DNA of 64,000 nucleotides from Paraglaciecola sp. L3A3 (GTDB taxonomy: Bacteria; Pseudomonadota; Gammaproteobacteria; Enterobacterales; Alteromonadaceae), in assembly GCF_009796765.1 (NCBI RefSeq), contig NZ_CP047023.1, positions 2,339,501 to 2,403,500 on the forward strand, given 5' to 3'. The number at the start of each line of letters is the position of its first letter. Within the stretch, counting starts at the first letter, position 1. Below, piece by piece: positions 18,058 to 27,340 of this stretch. Position numbers and translations under genes: made by a program. The notes under the pieces were generated by a model. The model searched no databases and had not been told where the DNA came from. It saw only the letters and a program-made list of their open reading frames with translations.

Positions 18058-18689
18058 TTTACAAAACTTTAATGCTTGGGGCATTATTATTTAATAGCCC
18101 GCTATTTGCTGAGACCTTAAATGTTGAATATGCCAGTTTTTATAGCCATGTAAAAAAAATTGATAAAGAGGAAACTAATAAACTTAGGTTCGCTTTTGGT
18201 TTTAAACATATTGCTTATGATCGTTTGTGTAAGGTGGTAGAGGCTAAAATTGTCACTCAGAAACAGATACTGCCTTTAACAGTCGAATATGCCAACCGCT
18301 TTACTGTGCCTAGTGACAAAATACTTAAAATGGCAAAAGCTTTGGTTTCTATTAAATTAGATGATAATGCTAACCAGTGTGATATGTCGGTTCAATTAGA
18401 GACAAAAGCTGAATATTTAAAACAACATTACAGCCATGCTGAACTGGTTTCTTTGCTGGTACAGTACCAAGCATTTTTTTCTAATATGGGCAGTTTTATG
18501 TCATTTATGATGCCCTCGGCTGAAGGCTTAAAAATTCATTTTGATCAGCATATGACTTTAGGTAAAGATCTCGATAGCTTAGCAGATGAATCTGGCAACT
18601 TAGTTTTGGGGCAAACTTGGTTTAAGCAGGGTAAAAGTCTAAATTTACCGAGAGTACCGTTACGCATAACCGCTTTGGTCGAGAAGTAG
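18054..18689 (+). CDS. DUF2987 domain periplasmic protein
   Basis: A 211-residue protein with a cleavable signal peptide (LMLGALLFNSPLFAE, cleavage near residue 19). The rest resembles DUF2987, a family found in Shewanella and Alteromonas relatives. Two cysteines (near residues 60 and 106) may pair in the periplasm. The TTG start overlaps the bax stop codon, so it is translationally coupled to the third place of this operon. The function is unknown; the neighbour suggests envelope work. Confidence 0.75.
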   Translation: MIYKTLMLGALLFNSPLFAETLNVEYASFYSHVKKIDKEETNKLRFAFGFKHIAYDRLCKVVEAKIVTQKQILPLTVEYANRFTVPSDKILKMAKALVSIKLDDNANQCDMSVQLETKAEYLKQHYSHAELVSLLVQYQAFFSNMGSFMSFMMPSAEGLKIHFDQHMTLGKDLDSLADESGNLVLGQTWFKQGKSLNLPRVPLRITALVEK

Positions 18690-18717
18690 ACCTTTATTTT
18701 CTCGGTATTTTAGTGAT

Positions 18718-19737
18718 TTAGCTATCTTCAAGTCTAAGTTGATATTTAATTTGTTCGGCTATCCTATATACGCTATTTCTACCTTCATTAATCAGTTCCT
18801 GGGCACGATAAAACTCCATCATGCCAAAGTCTCTTAATTGGGGCTCGATAAGTATATCAGGTGGGTCACCTGCCAAGCGTGAGCGAGTAACCCTAGCTTG
18901 TAAAATGTCTAAAGAGCCTGTCATGGCATTAATAATTGAAGGGGCAGGTGGTACAGCTGGATTAGATTGTAATAATTCATCTTCTTCGGTATTGACTGGA
19001 TCAAGTACTTCCAAACACTCTTCATTCAGTAAAGTATCCACAGCTAAATCTTGCTCGTCTTTTTCTACTGTTTCTTTCGGTTCACCTTTTGTGAACCATT
19101 GTTTAATTTGGCCTTTACTTCGTTTAAAGAACTCAGAGGTTTTTTTCTGGTTATTACCGTGGTCTATTTGATTATCTGCTAATGATTGTGGCCTAAAGTC
19201 TGCACTTAAATTAACTGCAATAACAATATCGGCACCTAATAACCTGCACATGTTGACTGGCACTGGATTAACTACAGCACCGTCTACTAACCAACGGTTA
19301 TTATGTAATACTGGTGGAAATAATCCAGGAATAGCACATGAAGCTCTTACCGCATCTATAACTGATCCCGCTCTAAAGTCGACTTCTTTGCCACTATATA
19401 AGTCAGTAGCTACAGCAGCAAAAGGTTTGTTTAATTGCTCAAAGGTTGCATACGAAAAATTATCTGCTAGAGCAGTAAATACTTTTTGCCCGCTAACTAG
19501 CCCACCTCTTTGGAAACCAACTCCCATTAAAGCGAAAACTTGCCATTCAGTGAGACTTTCTACCCACTGGGCTAATTCAGGTAGTTTATCTGAAGAATAT
19601 GCCGCACCTACATAAGCTCCAATTGAGCAACCTGCTACCACATCTATCTTAATATTCAATTCTTCTAAAGCTTGAATGACACCAATATGTGCCCAGCCTC
19701 TAGAAGCACCGCTGCCAAGAGCTAATCCAATTTTCAT
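18718..19737 (-). CDS. rssA: RssA-like patatin family phospholipase
   Basis: A 339-residue patatin-fold lipid acyl hydrolase. It has the oxyanion-hole motif GSGASRGWAHIG near residue 8, the nucleophile elbow GCSIG near 36, ASCAIPGLFPP near 131, and the catalytic Asp of DGAVVNPVP near 152. The closing motif AGDPPDILIEP near 290 is typical of RssA. Compared with E. coli RssA (301 residues) it has an acidic, Glu/Asp-rich insertion at about 215-260 of low complexity. It lies 14 bases downstream of ttcA and may be cotranscribed with it. The physiological substrate is unknown. Confidence 0.9.
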   Translation of the reverse strand: MKIGLALGSGASRGWAHIGVIQALEELNIKIDVVAGCSIGAYVGAAYSSDKLPELAQWVESLTEWQVFALMGVGFQRGGLVSGQKVFTALADNFSYATFEQLNKPFAAVATDLYSGKEVDFRAGSVIDAVRASCAIPGLFPPVLHNNRWLVDGAVVNPVPVNMCRLLGADIVIAVNLSADFRPQSLADNQIDHGNNQKKTSEFFKRSKGQIKQWFTKGEPKETVEKDEQDLAVDTLLNEECLEVLDPVNTEEDELLQSNPAVPPAPSIINAMTGSLDILQARVTRSRLAGDPPDILIEPQLRDFGMMEFYRAQELINEGRNSVYRIAEQIKYQLRLEDS

Positions 19738-19751
19738 TTATGCGACTACCT

Positions 19752-20672
19752 TTATAAATTATTGATATTAATGGCAGACGCGATATTCACACTCTTGTCT
19801 GTGCGAGAATCTGTGCTAGAAAATTCTGGAGGATCAAAGCCTATATCTCCATTTACAAATGGTATGTCTTGCGTTTTTAAATTAGCAAAATCAAATGTTT
19901 GATTATCAGCCAAGTGTGAAGGCACAACGTTTTGTAAGGATTTTGCCATGGATTCAATACGGCCTGGGAAACGTTGATGCCAATCTTGTAACATGCCTTT
20001 AATCATTTTTCTTTGTAGATTTTCTTGAGAACCACAAAGGTTACAGGGAATAATTGGAAACGCCATTGCTGTTGAATATTCGCTAATATCATTTTCTGAG
20101 CAGTAAGCTAAAGGTCTGATGACCATTTGTTCACCGTTATCGCTAACTAACTTAGGCGGCATAGATTTTAATTGACCACCATGAAACATGTTTAAAAATA
20201 AGGTTTCTAACATGTCATCTCTGTGATGACCTAAAGCAATCTTGGTGGCTCCCAGTCTAGAGGCCGTTTTGTATAAAATTCCTCGCCGCAAGCGAGAACA
20301 AAGAGAGCAGGTGGTTTTACCCTCTGGAATGATATCAGTCACAATTGAGTAGGTATCTTCTTCAATAATCTCGAAATCTACAGCAAGTTTTTGTAAGTAG
20401 GTTGGTAATACTTCTTCTGGAAAGCCAGGTTGTTTTTGATCTAAATTGACTGCGATGATACTAAAACTGATGGGGGCTACTTTTTGCAGATACATAAGAA
20501 TATCCAACATAGTGTAACTGTCTTTTCCGCCAGAGAGGCAGACCATAATCTTATCGCCATCTTCTATCATGTTAAAGTCGGCAATAGCTTTACCAGTATT
20601 TCTACGTAGACGTTTTTGTAATTTCTTAAATTGATGTTTTTGCGTGTGTTCTAGAACGACTGTTTGACTCAT
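19752..20672 (-). CDS. ttcA: tRNA 2-thiocytidine biosynthesis protein TtcA
   Basis: A 306-residue PP-loop ATPase that thiolates C32 of certain tRNAs. The ATP-binding [10 protein letters not shown] motif is near residue 49. The two cysteine pairs that hold the iron-sulfur cluster are CSLC near 123 and CNLC near 211. [13 protein letters not shown] near 138 is the family signature. The C-terminal 50 residues are variable. In many gammaproteobacteria ttcA lies beside uspE and the cbb3 locus, as it does here. Confidence 0.96.
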   Translation of the reverse strand: MSQTVVLEHTQKHQFKKLQKRLRRNTGKAIADFNMIEDGDKIMVCLSGGKDSYTMLDILMYLQKVAPISFSIIAVNLDQKQPGFPEEVLPTYLQKLAVDFEIIEEDTYSIVTDIIPEGKTTCSLCSRLRRGILYKTASRLGATKIALGHHRDDMLETLFLNMFHGGQLKSMPPKLVSDNGEQMVIRPLAYCSENDISEYSTAMAFPIIPCNLCGSQENLQRKMIKGMLQDWHQRFPGRIESMAKSLQNVVPSHLADNQTFDFANLKTQDIPFVNGDIGFDPPEFSSTDSRTDKSVNIASAININNL

Positions 20673-20783
20673 TAAGGTGACTTTAATTAGTTAAAAAATG
20701 CATATTAAAAGGTATAACTACGATTATACCTGAAATATTTCAGCAATGGCTAACAGACTCTTCAGATTGTCATAAGAATTAAA

Positions 20784-21713
20784 CTAAAGCCTAATAGGGC
20801 ATTCAAAGCCTTTCGGTTTTATAGCTAGCACGTCACAATTGAGTTTATCAATAACATGTTCAGCTGTATTACCAATTAATGCGGCAGAAATCCCTTGTCG
20901 ACCTACCGTGCCAAGTACCACTAATTCTGCATCAAGTTGTTGTGCATATTTAGGAATGATATCTTCAGGTAAGCCTAGTTCTACATGGCAAAATTGTGCT
21001 GCAATATTATGTGTCTGTGCATGTTTTTGCATACCTTGTTTATGATGATTTAACGATATTTCATCATAGTTGGCTGAATTAAACTCAGGTATTTCTATAA
21101 CAATATTGGCTGGTGTGCCAGGAAAGGAATTGACCAAATGTACGTTAGATTGCAATAAACTAGCAAAGTGTTTGGCTTGTTTGGTTATCTCTTGGTTAAG
21201 GGACATATGTTCTTCTATATCTACACCAATATTCACAGCCGCCACTATTTGTCCATTTTTACGCCAAGCATGATCTTTTACCAATAAAACAGGGACAGGT
21301 GCTTTTCGCATAATATGCCAATCAGTTGGTGTAAAAATAACGGATTTCAGTGTGTCGTTTTGTTGAGTACCTTTAACAATAAGATCATAACCATGTTCGA
21401 GTACTTCATAAATGATGCTTTCGTAAGGACGGTTATGCCAGACAATTTTTATGTCAATTGTCACACCTTCTGATGGGTAATGGGTCGTCACTAAATTAGT
21501 CAACCAATCGGTTCTATCATCTATTACAGCATTACGCATGTTTTCACGTTCGTCTGTAGTTAGCATACTAGTCATTTCATATGAGAAGTCATAAATGGTT
21601 AATAACGCGGTGACATTTGCGCCGTTGATTTTGGCTATTTCAATGGCTCTAGATAATGATTTTTGTTGAACTAATTCTGGTTCAATAACAGCCAGAATAT
21701 TTTGATAATTCAT
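20784..21713 (-). CDS. uspE: Universal stress protein UspE
   Basis: A protein of about 309 residues built of two tandem Usp domains (about 1-150 and 155-305), as in UspE rather than the single-domain UspA type. The second domain ends GTVGRQGISAALIGNTAEHV followed by DVLAIKP, the G-2x-G-9x-G-S/T nucleotide-binding region. The ATG at 21713 follows AGGTGA by five bases; a GTG three codons upstream (21722) is the alternative. It lies between ttcA and the cbb3 accessory genes. The fnr gene that often precedes uspE is not present in the 74-base gap. Confidence 0.9.
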   Translation of the reverse strand: MNYQNILAVIEPELVQQKSLSRAIEIAKINGANVTALLTIYDFSYEMTSMLTTDERENMRNAVIDDRTDWLTNLVTTHYPSEGVTIDIKIVWHNRPYESIIYEVLEHGYDLIVKGTQQNDTLKSVIFTPTDWHIMRKAPVPVLLVKDHAWRKNGQIVAAVNIGVDIEEHMSLNQEITKQAKHFASLLQSNVHLVNSFPGTPANIVIEIPEFNSANYDEISLNHHKQGMQKHAQTHNIAAQFCHVELGLPEDIIPKYAQQLDAELVVLGTVGRQGISAALIGNTAEHVIDKLNCDVLAIKPKGFECPIRL

Positions 21714-21787
21714 AATGCTCACCTATTTGTAGACTTTATCTAAGCTTACGAAATTATCTAGTTGGCCGCCAGTTTTAGGGCCATATA

Positions 21788-22456
21788 TTAAACAGACAAA
21801 GACATTAATTTGATAATTTGTAAACCTGCAAAAACGAGCAGGAGCAGACCAATTATTAATTTAACTTTGGGGTGTTGCACCATTTTCTGAGTTTTGGCAA
21901 AACCCAAAGCCATTAAAACCATTATTGGCAATGTTCCTAGACCAAATCCAAACATAAGTAGGGCACCATTAATTGCTGAACCGCTGGCTAATGACCAAGT
22001 TAAACTTGAATATATTAAACCACAAGGTAACCAGCCCCATATAATACCGTAAGGCAGGGCATACAGAGGATTTTTAAAAGGAATAAACTTAGTCGACCAA
22101 GGTCTGATTATTTGCCATAACTTGGTGCCAATTTTTTCTATTTTGCTTAATCCACGCCACCAACCCGTAATATAAAAAGCAAGTAATATTAAAAAGACAC
22201 TGCCAATAAACTGTAAAATGACAATACCTTGATTAATTTGATTGGAAAATATCTGACCTAGCCATCCTGTAAGCCCCCCAGCTAGGGTGTAGCTGAAAAT
22301 TCTACCTAGATTATAGGTAAGGGTGTAAGCAAATAAATTAGAACCCTTAGGCAAGGCATAACTAAAGGCGCCAACAATACCGCCGCACATACCTGCACAA
22401 TGTACTCCTCCAGCTAAACCAATTAGCATGGCGGAGAAAAAACTTAATTCATACAT
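21788..22456 (-). CDS. Sulfite exporter TauE/SafE family membrane protein of the cbb3 locus
   Basis: A 222-residue inner-membrane protein with six or more helices. Paired motifs GLAGGVHCAGMCGG near residue 14 and WGWLPCGLIYSS near 139 hold conserved His/Cys/Pro-Cys positions. This is the COG2836 type found next to ccoS in many proteobacteria and thought to help metal handling for oxidase assembly. The start overlaps the ccoS stop by eight bases, so it is the last gene of the ccoHIS unit. True sulfite export is unlikely. Confidence 0.85.
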   Translation of the reverse strand: MYELSFFSAMLIGLAGGVHCAGMCGGIVGAFSYALPKGSNLFAYTLTYNLGRIFSYTLAGGLTGWLGQIFSNQINQGIVILQFIGSVFLILLAFYITGWWRGLSKIEKIGTKLWQIIRPWSTKFIPFKNPLYALPYGIIWGWLPCGLIYSSLTWSLASGSAINGALLMFGFGLGTLPIMVLMALGFAKTQKMVQHPKVKLIIGLLLLVFAGLQIIKLMSLSV

Positions 22457-22637
22457 CTGTATTATTGTTTTGTTTACTCTTGGTACTTTTATGATTCACA
22501 TCATCATCAAATAAAATACTGCTACCTTGTCGTTCTAAATCTTCAAATTGATTAGATTTTACAGCCCAAAAGAATATTGCTATGGCAAAACAAACTAATA
22601 CGATAGCGAGAGGGATTAATACATATATTATGTTCAA
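22449..22637 (-). CDS. ccoS: cbb3-type oxidase assembly protein CcoS
   Basis: A 62-residue protein with one N-terminal transmembrane helix (about residues 3-25, ending FFWAVKSNQFEDL) and an acidic tail with FDDD. The helix followed by W-x-x-x-x-x-QF-DL is the CcoS/FixS signature. The protein is needed for cofactor insertion into the cbb3 oxidase. It sits 13 bases after ccoI and overlaps the next gene. Confidence 0.92.
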   Translation of the reverse strand: MNIIYVLIPLAIVLVCFAIAIFFWAVKSNQFEDLERQGSSILFDDDVNHKSTKSKQNNNTDV

Positions 22638-22650
22638 ATAGATACCTACT

Positions 22651-25020
22651 TTATTTTAATAACCTAATGGAGTTGACCACTACTATCAAAGAACTGACCG
22701 ACATACCTATTACAGCTAACCATGGGCTAAGATGTCCAGTAAAAGCTAAGGGTAAGACTAATAGATTGTATGCTATAGCCCAGCTAATATTTTGGATTAT
22801 TTTTATTCGACAACGTTTAGCAAGATTAAAAACCAAGTTCAGTTTATCTAAGCGATTATCTAATAACACAATATCAGCAGAAGATTTTGCCAAATCTGAT
22901 CCCGCACCTAAAGTTACTGAAACATCAGCTTGGGCTAAAACCGGACCATCATTTATGCCATCTCCAACCATTAGCACTATATTATCTTGAGCCTGCGCTT
23001 GTTTAATCAAATCGAGTTTAGTTTCGGGTGTTTGCTGTCCATACCAAGTATTAATACCCAGTTGTTTAGCGACATCTTCAACTACACTAGGCGCATCCCC
23101 ACTAATTAGCACTAATTCTTGTTGCTTTATATTGTTGATGAAATTACTGCTCGATTCTCGGATTATATCTGTCAATAAAAGGCCGGCTAGCAATTTTTCA
23201 TCGGATTGCAGAAAAACATTACAATGTAATAAATGATCTGGAATAGGGACGTTCATATAACCAGCAGCACCTAATTTATAGTGATTCCCTGATATAAACC
23301 CTTGTACCCCTTGGCCAACCTCGGCTGTAAAATCTGTAACTGGCTGGATATTATTGTATTGACTGAATGCTTGGGCAATGGGGTGAGATGAGTATTGTTC
23401 TAGACTAGCCGTGATACTAAGTATGTCATCAGTGCTGAGTTGAGTTAAATTTATACACTCTTTAAGGCTAAATTTACCTTCTGTTAAGGTGCCGGTTTTA
23501 TCTAAACCAATCCAATTTACTTTGGTTAGTTTTTCAAGTGCGTCAGCTCGCTTCAGTAACACCCCATTTTTGTTCAAGTAGGCGACAGCACAAGACAAGG
23601 CAGAAGGAGTAGCCAAACCTAAGGCGCAAGGGCAGGTAGCTATAAGGACAGAAACCATAACCCATAATGCTTTTGATTCATCGATATTTAACCAAACGAA
23701 GTAAGTCACAGTGGCGATAAGCAAAACAGCAACCACAAAATATTGGGCAAATGTGTCAGTAATACTGGCAATTTGGGGTTTGTTTGCCATGGCTTGTGTT
23801 TGCAGCTTGCTGATTTCGTTGAGTATTGAATGTTTAAGGGGGGTTAATACTTCAACTGTTAGGGTGCCAAGTTGATTGATTGTCCCTGCATATACTTGGT
23901 TACCAATTGTTTTATGCACTAAATCAAACTCACCGGTTAGCATTGCCTCGTTTAATTCACCATTTCCATGAATGATAATGCCATCAATTGGCACCAATTC
24001 ACCTGCTTTGATTAACACTTGTTGCTTTACTTTAAGTGACTTTGCTAATACTGGAATATGTTGAGAACCATTGATCACAGTGGCAACTGTCGGCATATAC
24101 TCAAGCATGTTGGCAGAAATTTGCGAAGCTTTATATCTAGCACTGTGTTCTAAATAACGACTAATTAGCAGTAAAAAAACGAACATACAAAGTGATTCAA
24201 AGTAAGTTTGGCCAGTCTGTTGTGCTGTAGCAAAAAGGCTAGTGAAATATATAACTGTTAAAGCTATAGAAATGGGCACATCCATATTCACTGCTTTTGC
24301 TGCTATTGCACGAAAGGCACTAGAGTAAAACTCAGAGGCTGAATAAATAATGACAGGAGTTGTTAGTAATAAACTAATCCAATTAAAGTATTGTTTAGTG
24401 TCCGCTTCAATATGGCCAAATAAGTCAAAAAACACGCCGAGATTTAGCATCATGACTTGCATTGTCATTAAACCAGCTAAGCCAAGTCTTTTTAAAAAAG
24501 CTTTATTTTCTATGCGGTAAGACGCTTCATGTTGTTCGGCTTGAAAGGGTTTTGCATGGTAACCAATTTGTTCAATATGATTTAATATCTGGCTTAACTT
24601 TAATTCTGTGGTGTTCCAACTTACTGTTGCTCGTCGAGCGGAAACATTGACACCAACTTTTGTGATCCCCTGAAGTTTGATTAGTTGTTTTTCAATTAAC
24701 CAACCACAAGCCGCACAATTAATACCACTTATCGTGAGTTGTATTTCACTGTGATTTTGTTGAGTATCTACAAATTCCTCGATAATAGAATCGTCATCAA
24801 AAACTGCTAAGGTTTTTAATATATCATCAGGTTTGCTGTCGACCTTTTCAGCAAATTCATTACGATAATGGTAATAGTCTTCGAGTCCATTTTGGGTAAT
24901 CGCTTCTGCCACAGCCAAACAACCAGGACAACAAAAATTTTGCTGTTTACCCGATATTATGGTTGAGTAGCTTTGATGCGGGGAGTTGTCTAAACCGCAG
25001 TGAAAGCAATGGCTGGTCAT
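22651..25020 (-). CDS. ccoI: Copper-translocating P-type ATPase CcoI (FixI)
   Basis: A 789-residue P1B-type ATPase. An N-terminal zinc-ribbon-like segment (CFHCGLD...CCPGC, residues 5-35) is followed by a heavy-metal-associated domain with GINCAACGW near residue 97. Eight membrane helices are present; the sixth carries CPC (ATCPCALGLATPSA near 463). Phosphorylation site DKTGTLTEGK is near 505 and the hinge GDGINDGP near 694. CcoI delivers copper for the CuB centre of cbb3 oxidase rather than for detoxification. It is seven bases from ccoH. Confidence 0.95.
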   Translation of the reverse strand: MTSHCFHCGLDNSPHQSYSTIISGKQQNFCCPGCLAVAEAITQNGLEDYYHYRNEFAEKVDSKPDDILKTLAVFDDDSIIEEFVDTQQNHSEIQLTISGINCAACGWLIEKQLIKLQGITKVGVNVSARRATVSWNTTELKLSQILNHIEQIGYHAKPFQAEQHEASYRIENKAFLKRLGLAGLMTMQVMMLNLGVFFDLFGHIEADTKQYFNWISLLLTTPVIIYSASEFYSSAFRAIAAKAVNMDVPISIALTVIYFTSLFATAQQTGQTYFESLCMFVFLLLISRYLEHSARYKASQISANMLEYMPTVATVINGSQHIPVLAKSLKVKQQVLIKAGELVPIDGIIIHGNGELNEAMLTGEFDLVHKTIGNQVYAGTINQLGTLTVEVLTPLKHSILNEISKLQTQAMANKPQIASITDTFAQYFVVAVLLIATVTYFVWLNIDESKALWVMVSVLIATCPCALGLATPSALSCAVAYLNKNGVLLKRADALEKLTKVNWIGLDKTGTLTEGKFSLKECINLTQLSTDDILSITASLEQYSSHPIAQAFSQYNNIQPVTDFTAEVGQGVQGFISGNHYKLGAAGYMNVPIPDHLLHCNVFLQSDEKLLAGLLLTDIIRESSSNFINNIKQQELVLISGDAPSVVEDVAKQLGINTWYGQQTPETKLDLIKQAQAQDNIVLMVGDGINDGPVLAQADVSVTLGAGSDLAKSSADIVLLDNRLDKLNLVFNLAKRCRIKIIQNISWAIAYNLLVLPLAFTGHLSPWLAVIGMSVSSLIVVVNSIRLLK

Positions 25021-25026
25021 AGTCTA

Positions 25027-25518
25027 TTAGGGCTTAAATTCAAATGTTTGTTGCCGCGGAAGAGATACCATCTGTTGAATTTTCCAATCGTCGTTAAAAG
25101 GATGAAGACTAATTCTCCATTTACCTGCCACATCATAGTCATGTGGTGCACGATAGATCCCTTTTGCATCTTTAAATAGCGTCACAGAGAAGTCTTTAAA
25201 ATCTTGGGTGGCATGGTGGAAATCCATAACTAAGGCTGAATCATCCTCAGGCAATCCAGAAACAAAGCTGAGCTCAATTTTATTATTGTTGATTACTAAC
25301 TGAGAAACGATATTTAACTCTTTGGCTTTTTGAATAGCTTTTATTTTAACATTAATTGCTTTGCCTTCTTTATAGTAATCGTCGATGACCATACTGTCTT
25401 CTGTGGTGAAGGCTAAATACATCATGGTAAAACTCAATACCATAGATGTCAGTGGCACTATAATTAAAAACCAAGGCCAAAATTGTTTATACCAAATGAT
25501 AGAATTGGAGGTTTGCAT
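25027..25518 (-). CDS. ccoH: FixH/CcoH family cbb3 oxidase assembly protein
   Basis: A 163-residue protein with one N-terminal membrane helix (WFLIIVPLTSMVLSFTMMYLAF) followed by DDYYKEGKAIN, a FixH signature, and a periplasmic beta-sandwich. It is needed to build or stabilise cbb3 oxidase. It is the first gene after the terminator that ends ccoNOQP and starts the accessory unit ccoH-ccoI-ccoS-TauE. Confidence 0.9.
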   Translation of the reverse strand: MQTSNSIIWYKQFWPWFLIIVPLTSMVLSFTMMYLAFTTEDSMVIDDYYKEGKAINVKIKAIQKAKELNIVSQLVINNNKIELSFVSGLPEDDSALVMDFHHATQDFKDFSVTLFKDAKGIYRAPHDYDVAGKWRISLHPFNDDWKIQQMVSLPRQQTFEFKP

Positions 25519-25554
25519 GTATCTGAAATACTCTTTGAATAAATATCGAAAATA

Positions 25555-25583
25555 AAAAAGCCCCGTTTTTACACGAGGCTTTT
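25555..25583 (-). terminator. Terminator after ccoNOQP
   Basis: On the minus strand AAAAGCCTCG and CGGGGCTTTTTT form a stem with one mismatch and a 9-base loop, ending in a T-run. It lies between the ccoP stop and the ccoH start and separates structural from assembly genes. Partial read-through is likely, since the two units are normally coexpressed. Confidence 0.75.
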
Positions 25584-25598
25584 AGTATATCATTTGTA

Positions 25599-26555
25599 CT
25601 AGTTAGGTTGCGATAAACTATAAATATAAGATGCAACTAAATGTATTTTCTTTTCACCCAAAGTATTTTTGAAAGAAGGCATGACACCATTCCTTCCATG
25701 GGTGACAGTTTCAATAAGCGCTTTTTCAGTACCACCATATAACCAAGTTTGATCGGTTAAGTTAGGGGCACCAAAGGCGTGATTTCCCTTTCCATCAGGT
25801 CCATGACAAGCAACACAATTAACGAACTTTTCTTTACCGGCGGCTACTAGTGCAGGATCTAAGTCAGGTCTATTGCTTAAACTGAGTGTATAAGTTATGA
25901 CCTCTTTAACGCCTTTTTCGCCTAAACTATCAATCCATGCAGGCATTAAAGCTTGCCTACCATTGACAATAGTTTCTGTGATTTTTTCTGGGGTACCGCC
26001 ATATAACCAGTCATTATCGGTTAAATTAGGAAATCCACGTTGTCCACCCGCATCAGAACCATGACATTGTGAACAATTTTGGCTAAATAAACGTTGACCA
26101 ATTTTTAAGGCTTCTGGGTCTTTAGCTAGTTCAGTAATAGGTTTTTTATAGTATGCATCGAAAATTGGTGCAAAGGCTGCATCGGCTGCAGCTACTTCAC
26201 GGTCATACTGGCTAATCATACCGTTTGACTTTAGGGCTTCTACTGCTGCTTTTGACTCAGCTAAAGAACGAATATTTTGATTCGAACTTTGCCAATTTAA
26301 AACACCTTTGAAGTTACCTAAACCTGGGTAAAGTATTAAATAGATGACGGCCCAAATAATACAAATATAAAATAAGATGGTCCACCATCTAGGTAGTTGA
26401 TTATTTATTTCGACAATACCATCAAATTCATGATGCATATCTTCGCCTTCACCAATACCTGTTTTGTTTGATAAACACCAGCGAAGTAACAAAAAACAAC
26501 CTAATATTGTTCCCAGTGTAATAACTGAGATCCATATGCTCCAAAAACTACTCAT
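25599..26555 (-). CDS. ccoP: cbb3-type cytochrome c oxidase subunit III (CcoP)
   Basis: A 318-residue dihaem cytochrome c. Two N-terminal membrane helices (about 8-26 and 58-76) flank an acidic cytoplasmic loop with HEFDGIVEINNQLPRWW, a CcoP signature. The two haem sites are CSQCH near residue 163 and CVACH near 246; Met ligands are in the LMPAW and VMPSF motifs. It passes electrons to the CcoO/CcoN core on the periplasmic side. The start overlaps ccoQ by eight bases. Confidence 0.95.
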   Translation of the reverse strand: MSSFWSIWISVITLGTILGCFLLLRWCLSNKTGIGEGEDMHHEFDGIVEINNQLPRWWTILFYICIIWAVIYLILYPGLGNFKGVLNWQSSNQNIRSLAESKAAVEALKSNGMISQYDREVAAADAAFAPIFDAYYKKPITELAKDPEALKIGQRLFSQNCSQCHGSDAGGQRGFPNLTDNDWLYGGTPEKITETIVNGRQALMPAWIDSLGEKGVKEVITYTLSLSNRPDLDPALVAAGKEKFVNCVACHGPDGKGNHAFGAPNLTDQTWLYGGTEKALIETVTHGRNGVMPSFKNTLGEKKIHLVASYIYSLSQPN

Positions 26556-26721
26556 CTACCTTAGACTCCCGCTTGCTATGCTGAGGTTCATCATCAAATA
26601 TAAGCTTTTCTGCTTCGTCAAAATTTGCTTTTGATTTGTTACTGAAAGCCCACCAAACAACACCGATAAAACTAACAAATACCACGACTGTGTATATGCT
26701 ACCACTTGTTGCGTAATCCAT
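26548..26721 (-). CDS. ccoQ: cbb3-type oxidase subunit CcoQ (small)
   Basis: A 57-residue gene read directly from the sequence between ccoO and ccoP. The translation starts MDYATSGSIYTVVVFVSFIG and continues VVWWAFSNKSKANFDEAEKL before an acidic end. One transmembrane helix followed by a WAFS-x-x-x-K-x-x-F-x-EA motif is characteristic of CcoQ, which stabilises the oxidase. It starts one base after the ccoO stop and overlaps the ccoP start by eight bases, as expected in ccoNOQP. Confidence 0.92.
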   Translation of the reverse strand: MDYATSGSIYTVVVFVSFIGVVWWAFSNKSKANFDEAEKLIFDDEPQHSKRESKVDE

Positions 26722-26722
26722 A

Positions 26723-27328
26723 TTATTTCAACGCCGTGCCAAGTGATTGAAGATAAGCAATTAATGCTTCCATTTCAGTCTTACCTTTGACTGCGGCTTT
26801 GGCATTGCTAATGTCTTCATCTGTATAAGGTACGCCAAAGTCTCTAAATACAGATAATTTTTTGCTAGTAAGTTCGCCATCTAGAGTATTTTCCATTAAC
26901 CACGGAAAGCCAGGCATATTTGATTCAGGCACAACGTTTCTTGGGTTAATTAAATGCACTCTGTGCCAGTCGTCACTATATCTACCACCTACCCGGGCAA
27001 GATCTGGCCCGGTACGTTTAGAACCCCATAAAAATGGGTGTTCCCAGACCGACTCTCCAGCCACTGAATAATGACCATATCGTTCAGTTTCAGCTCGAAA
27101 AGGACGGATCATTTGACTATGACAGCCGACACAACCTTCACGAATGAATATATCACGGCCTTCCATTTGTAATGCTGTATAAGGTTTTAAACCATCTACT
27201 GGTGTCATAGTTTGTTGTTGAAACATTAGCGGTGTAATTTGTGCCATTCCACCTAAACTAATCGCAACTAAAATTAGAACAGTCAAAAGACCAACGTTTT
27301 TTTCTACTAACTCATGTATGTTTTTCAT
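26723..27328 (-). CDS. ccoO: cbb3-type cytochrome c oxidase subunit II (CcoO)
   Basis: A 201-residue monohaem cytochrome c with one N-terminal helix ([18 protein letters not shown]). The haem site is [14 protein letters not shown] near residue 60 and the axial Met is in ESNMPGFPW near 137. It is the middle carrier between CcoP and the CcoN catalytic subunit. It is 12 bases from ccoN and essentially contiguous with ccoQ. Confidence 0.96.
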   Translation of the reverse strand: MKNIHELVEKNVGLLTVLILVAISLGGMAQITPLMFQQQTMTPVDGLKPYTALQMEGRDIFIREGCVGCHSQMIRPFRAETERYGHYSVAGESVWEHPFLWGSKRTGPDLARVGGRYSDDWHRVHLINPRNVVPESNMPGFPWLMENTLDGELTSKKLSVFRDFGVPYTDEDISNAKAAVKGKTEMEALIAYLQSLGTALK

Positions 27329-27340
27329 TAATTGGCCCCC

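Noticed and set aside
18821..19615. Two plus-strand open frames antisense to rssA
   Set aside because: Patatin motifs are clear on the minus strand; the antisense frames are low-complexity reflections.
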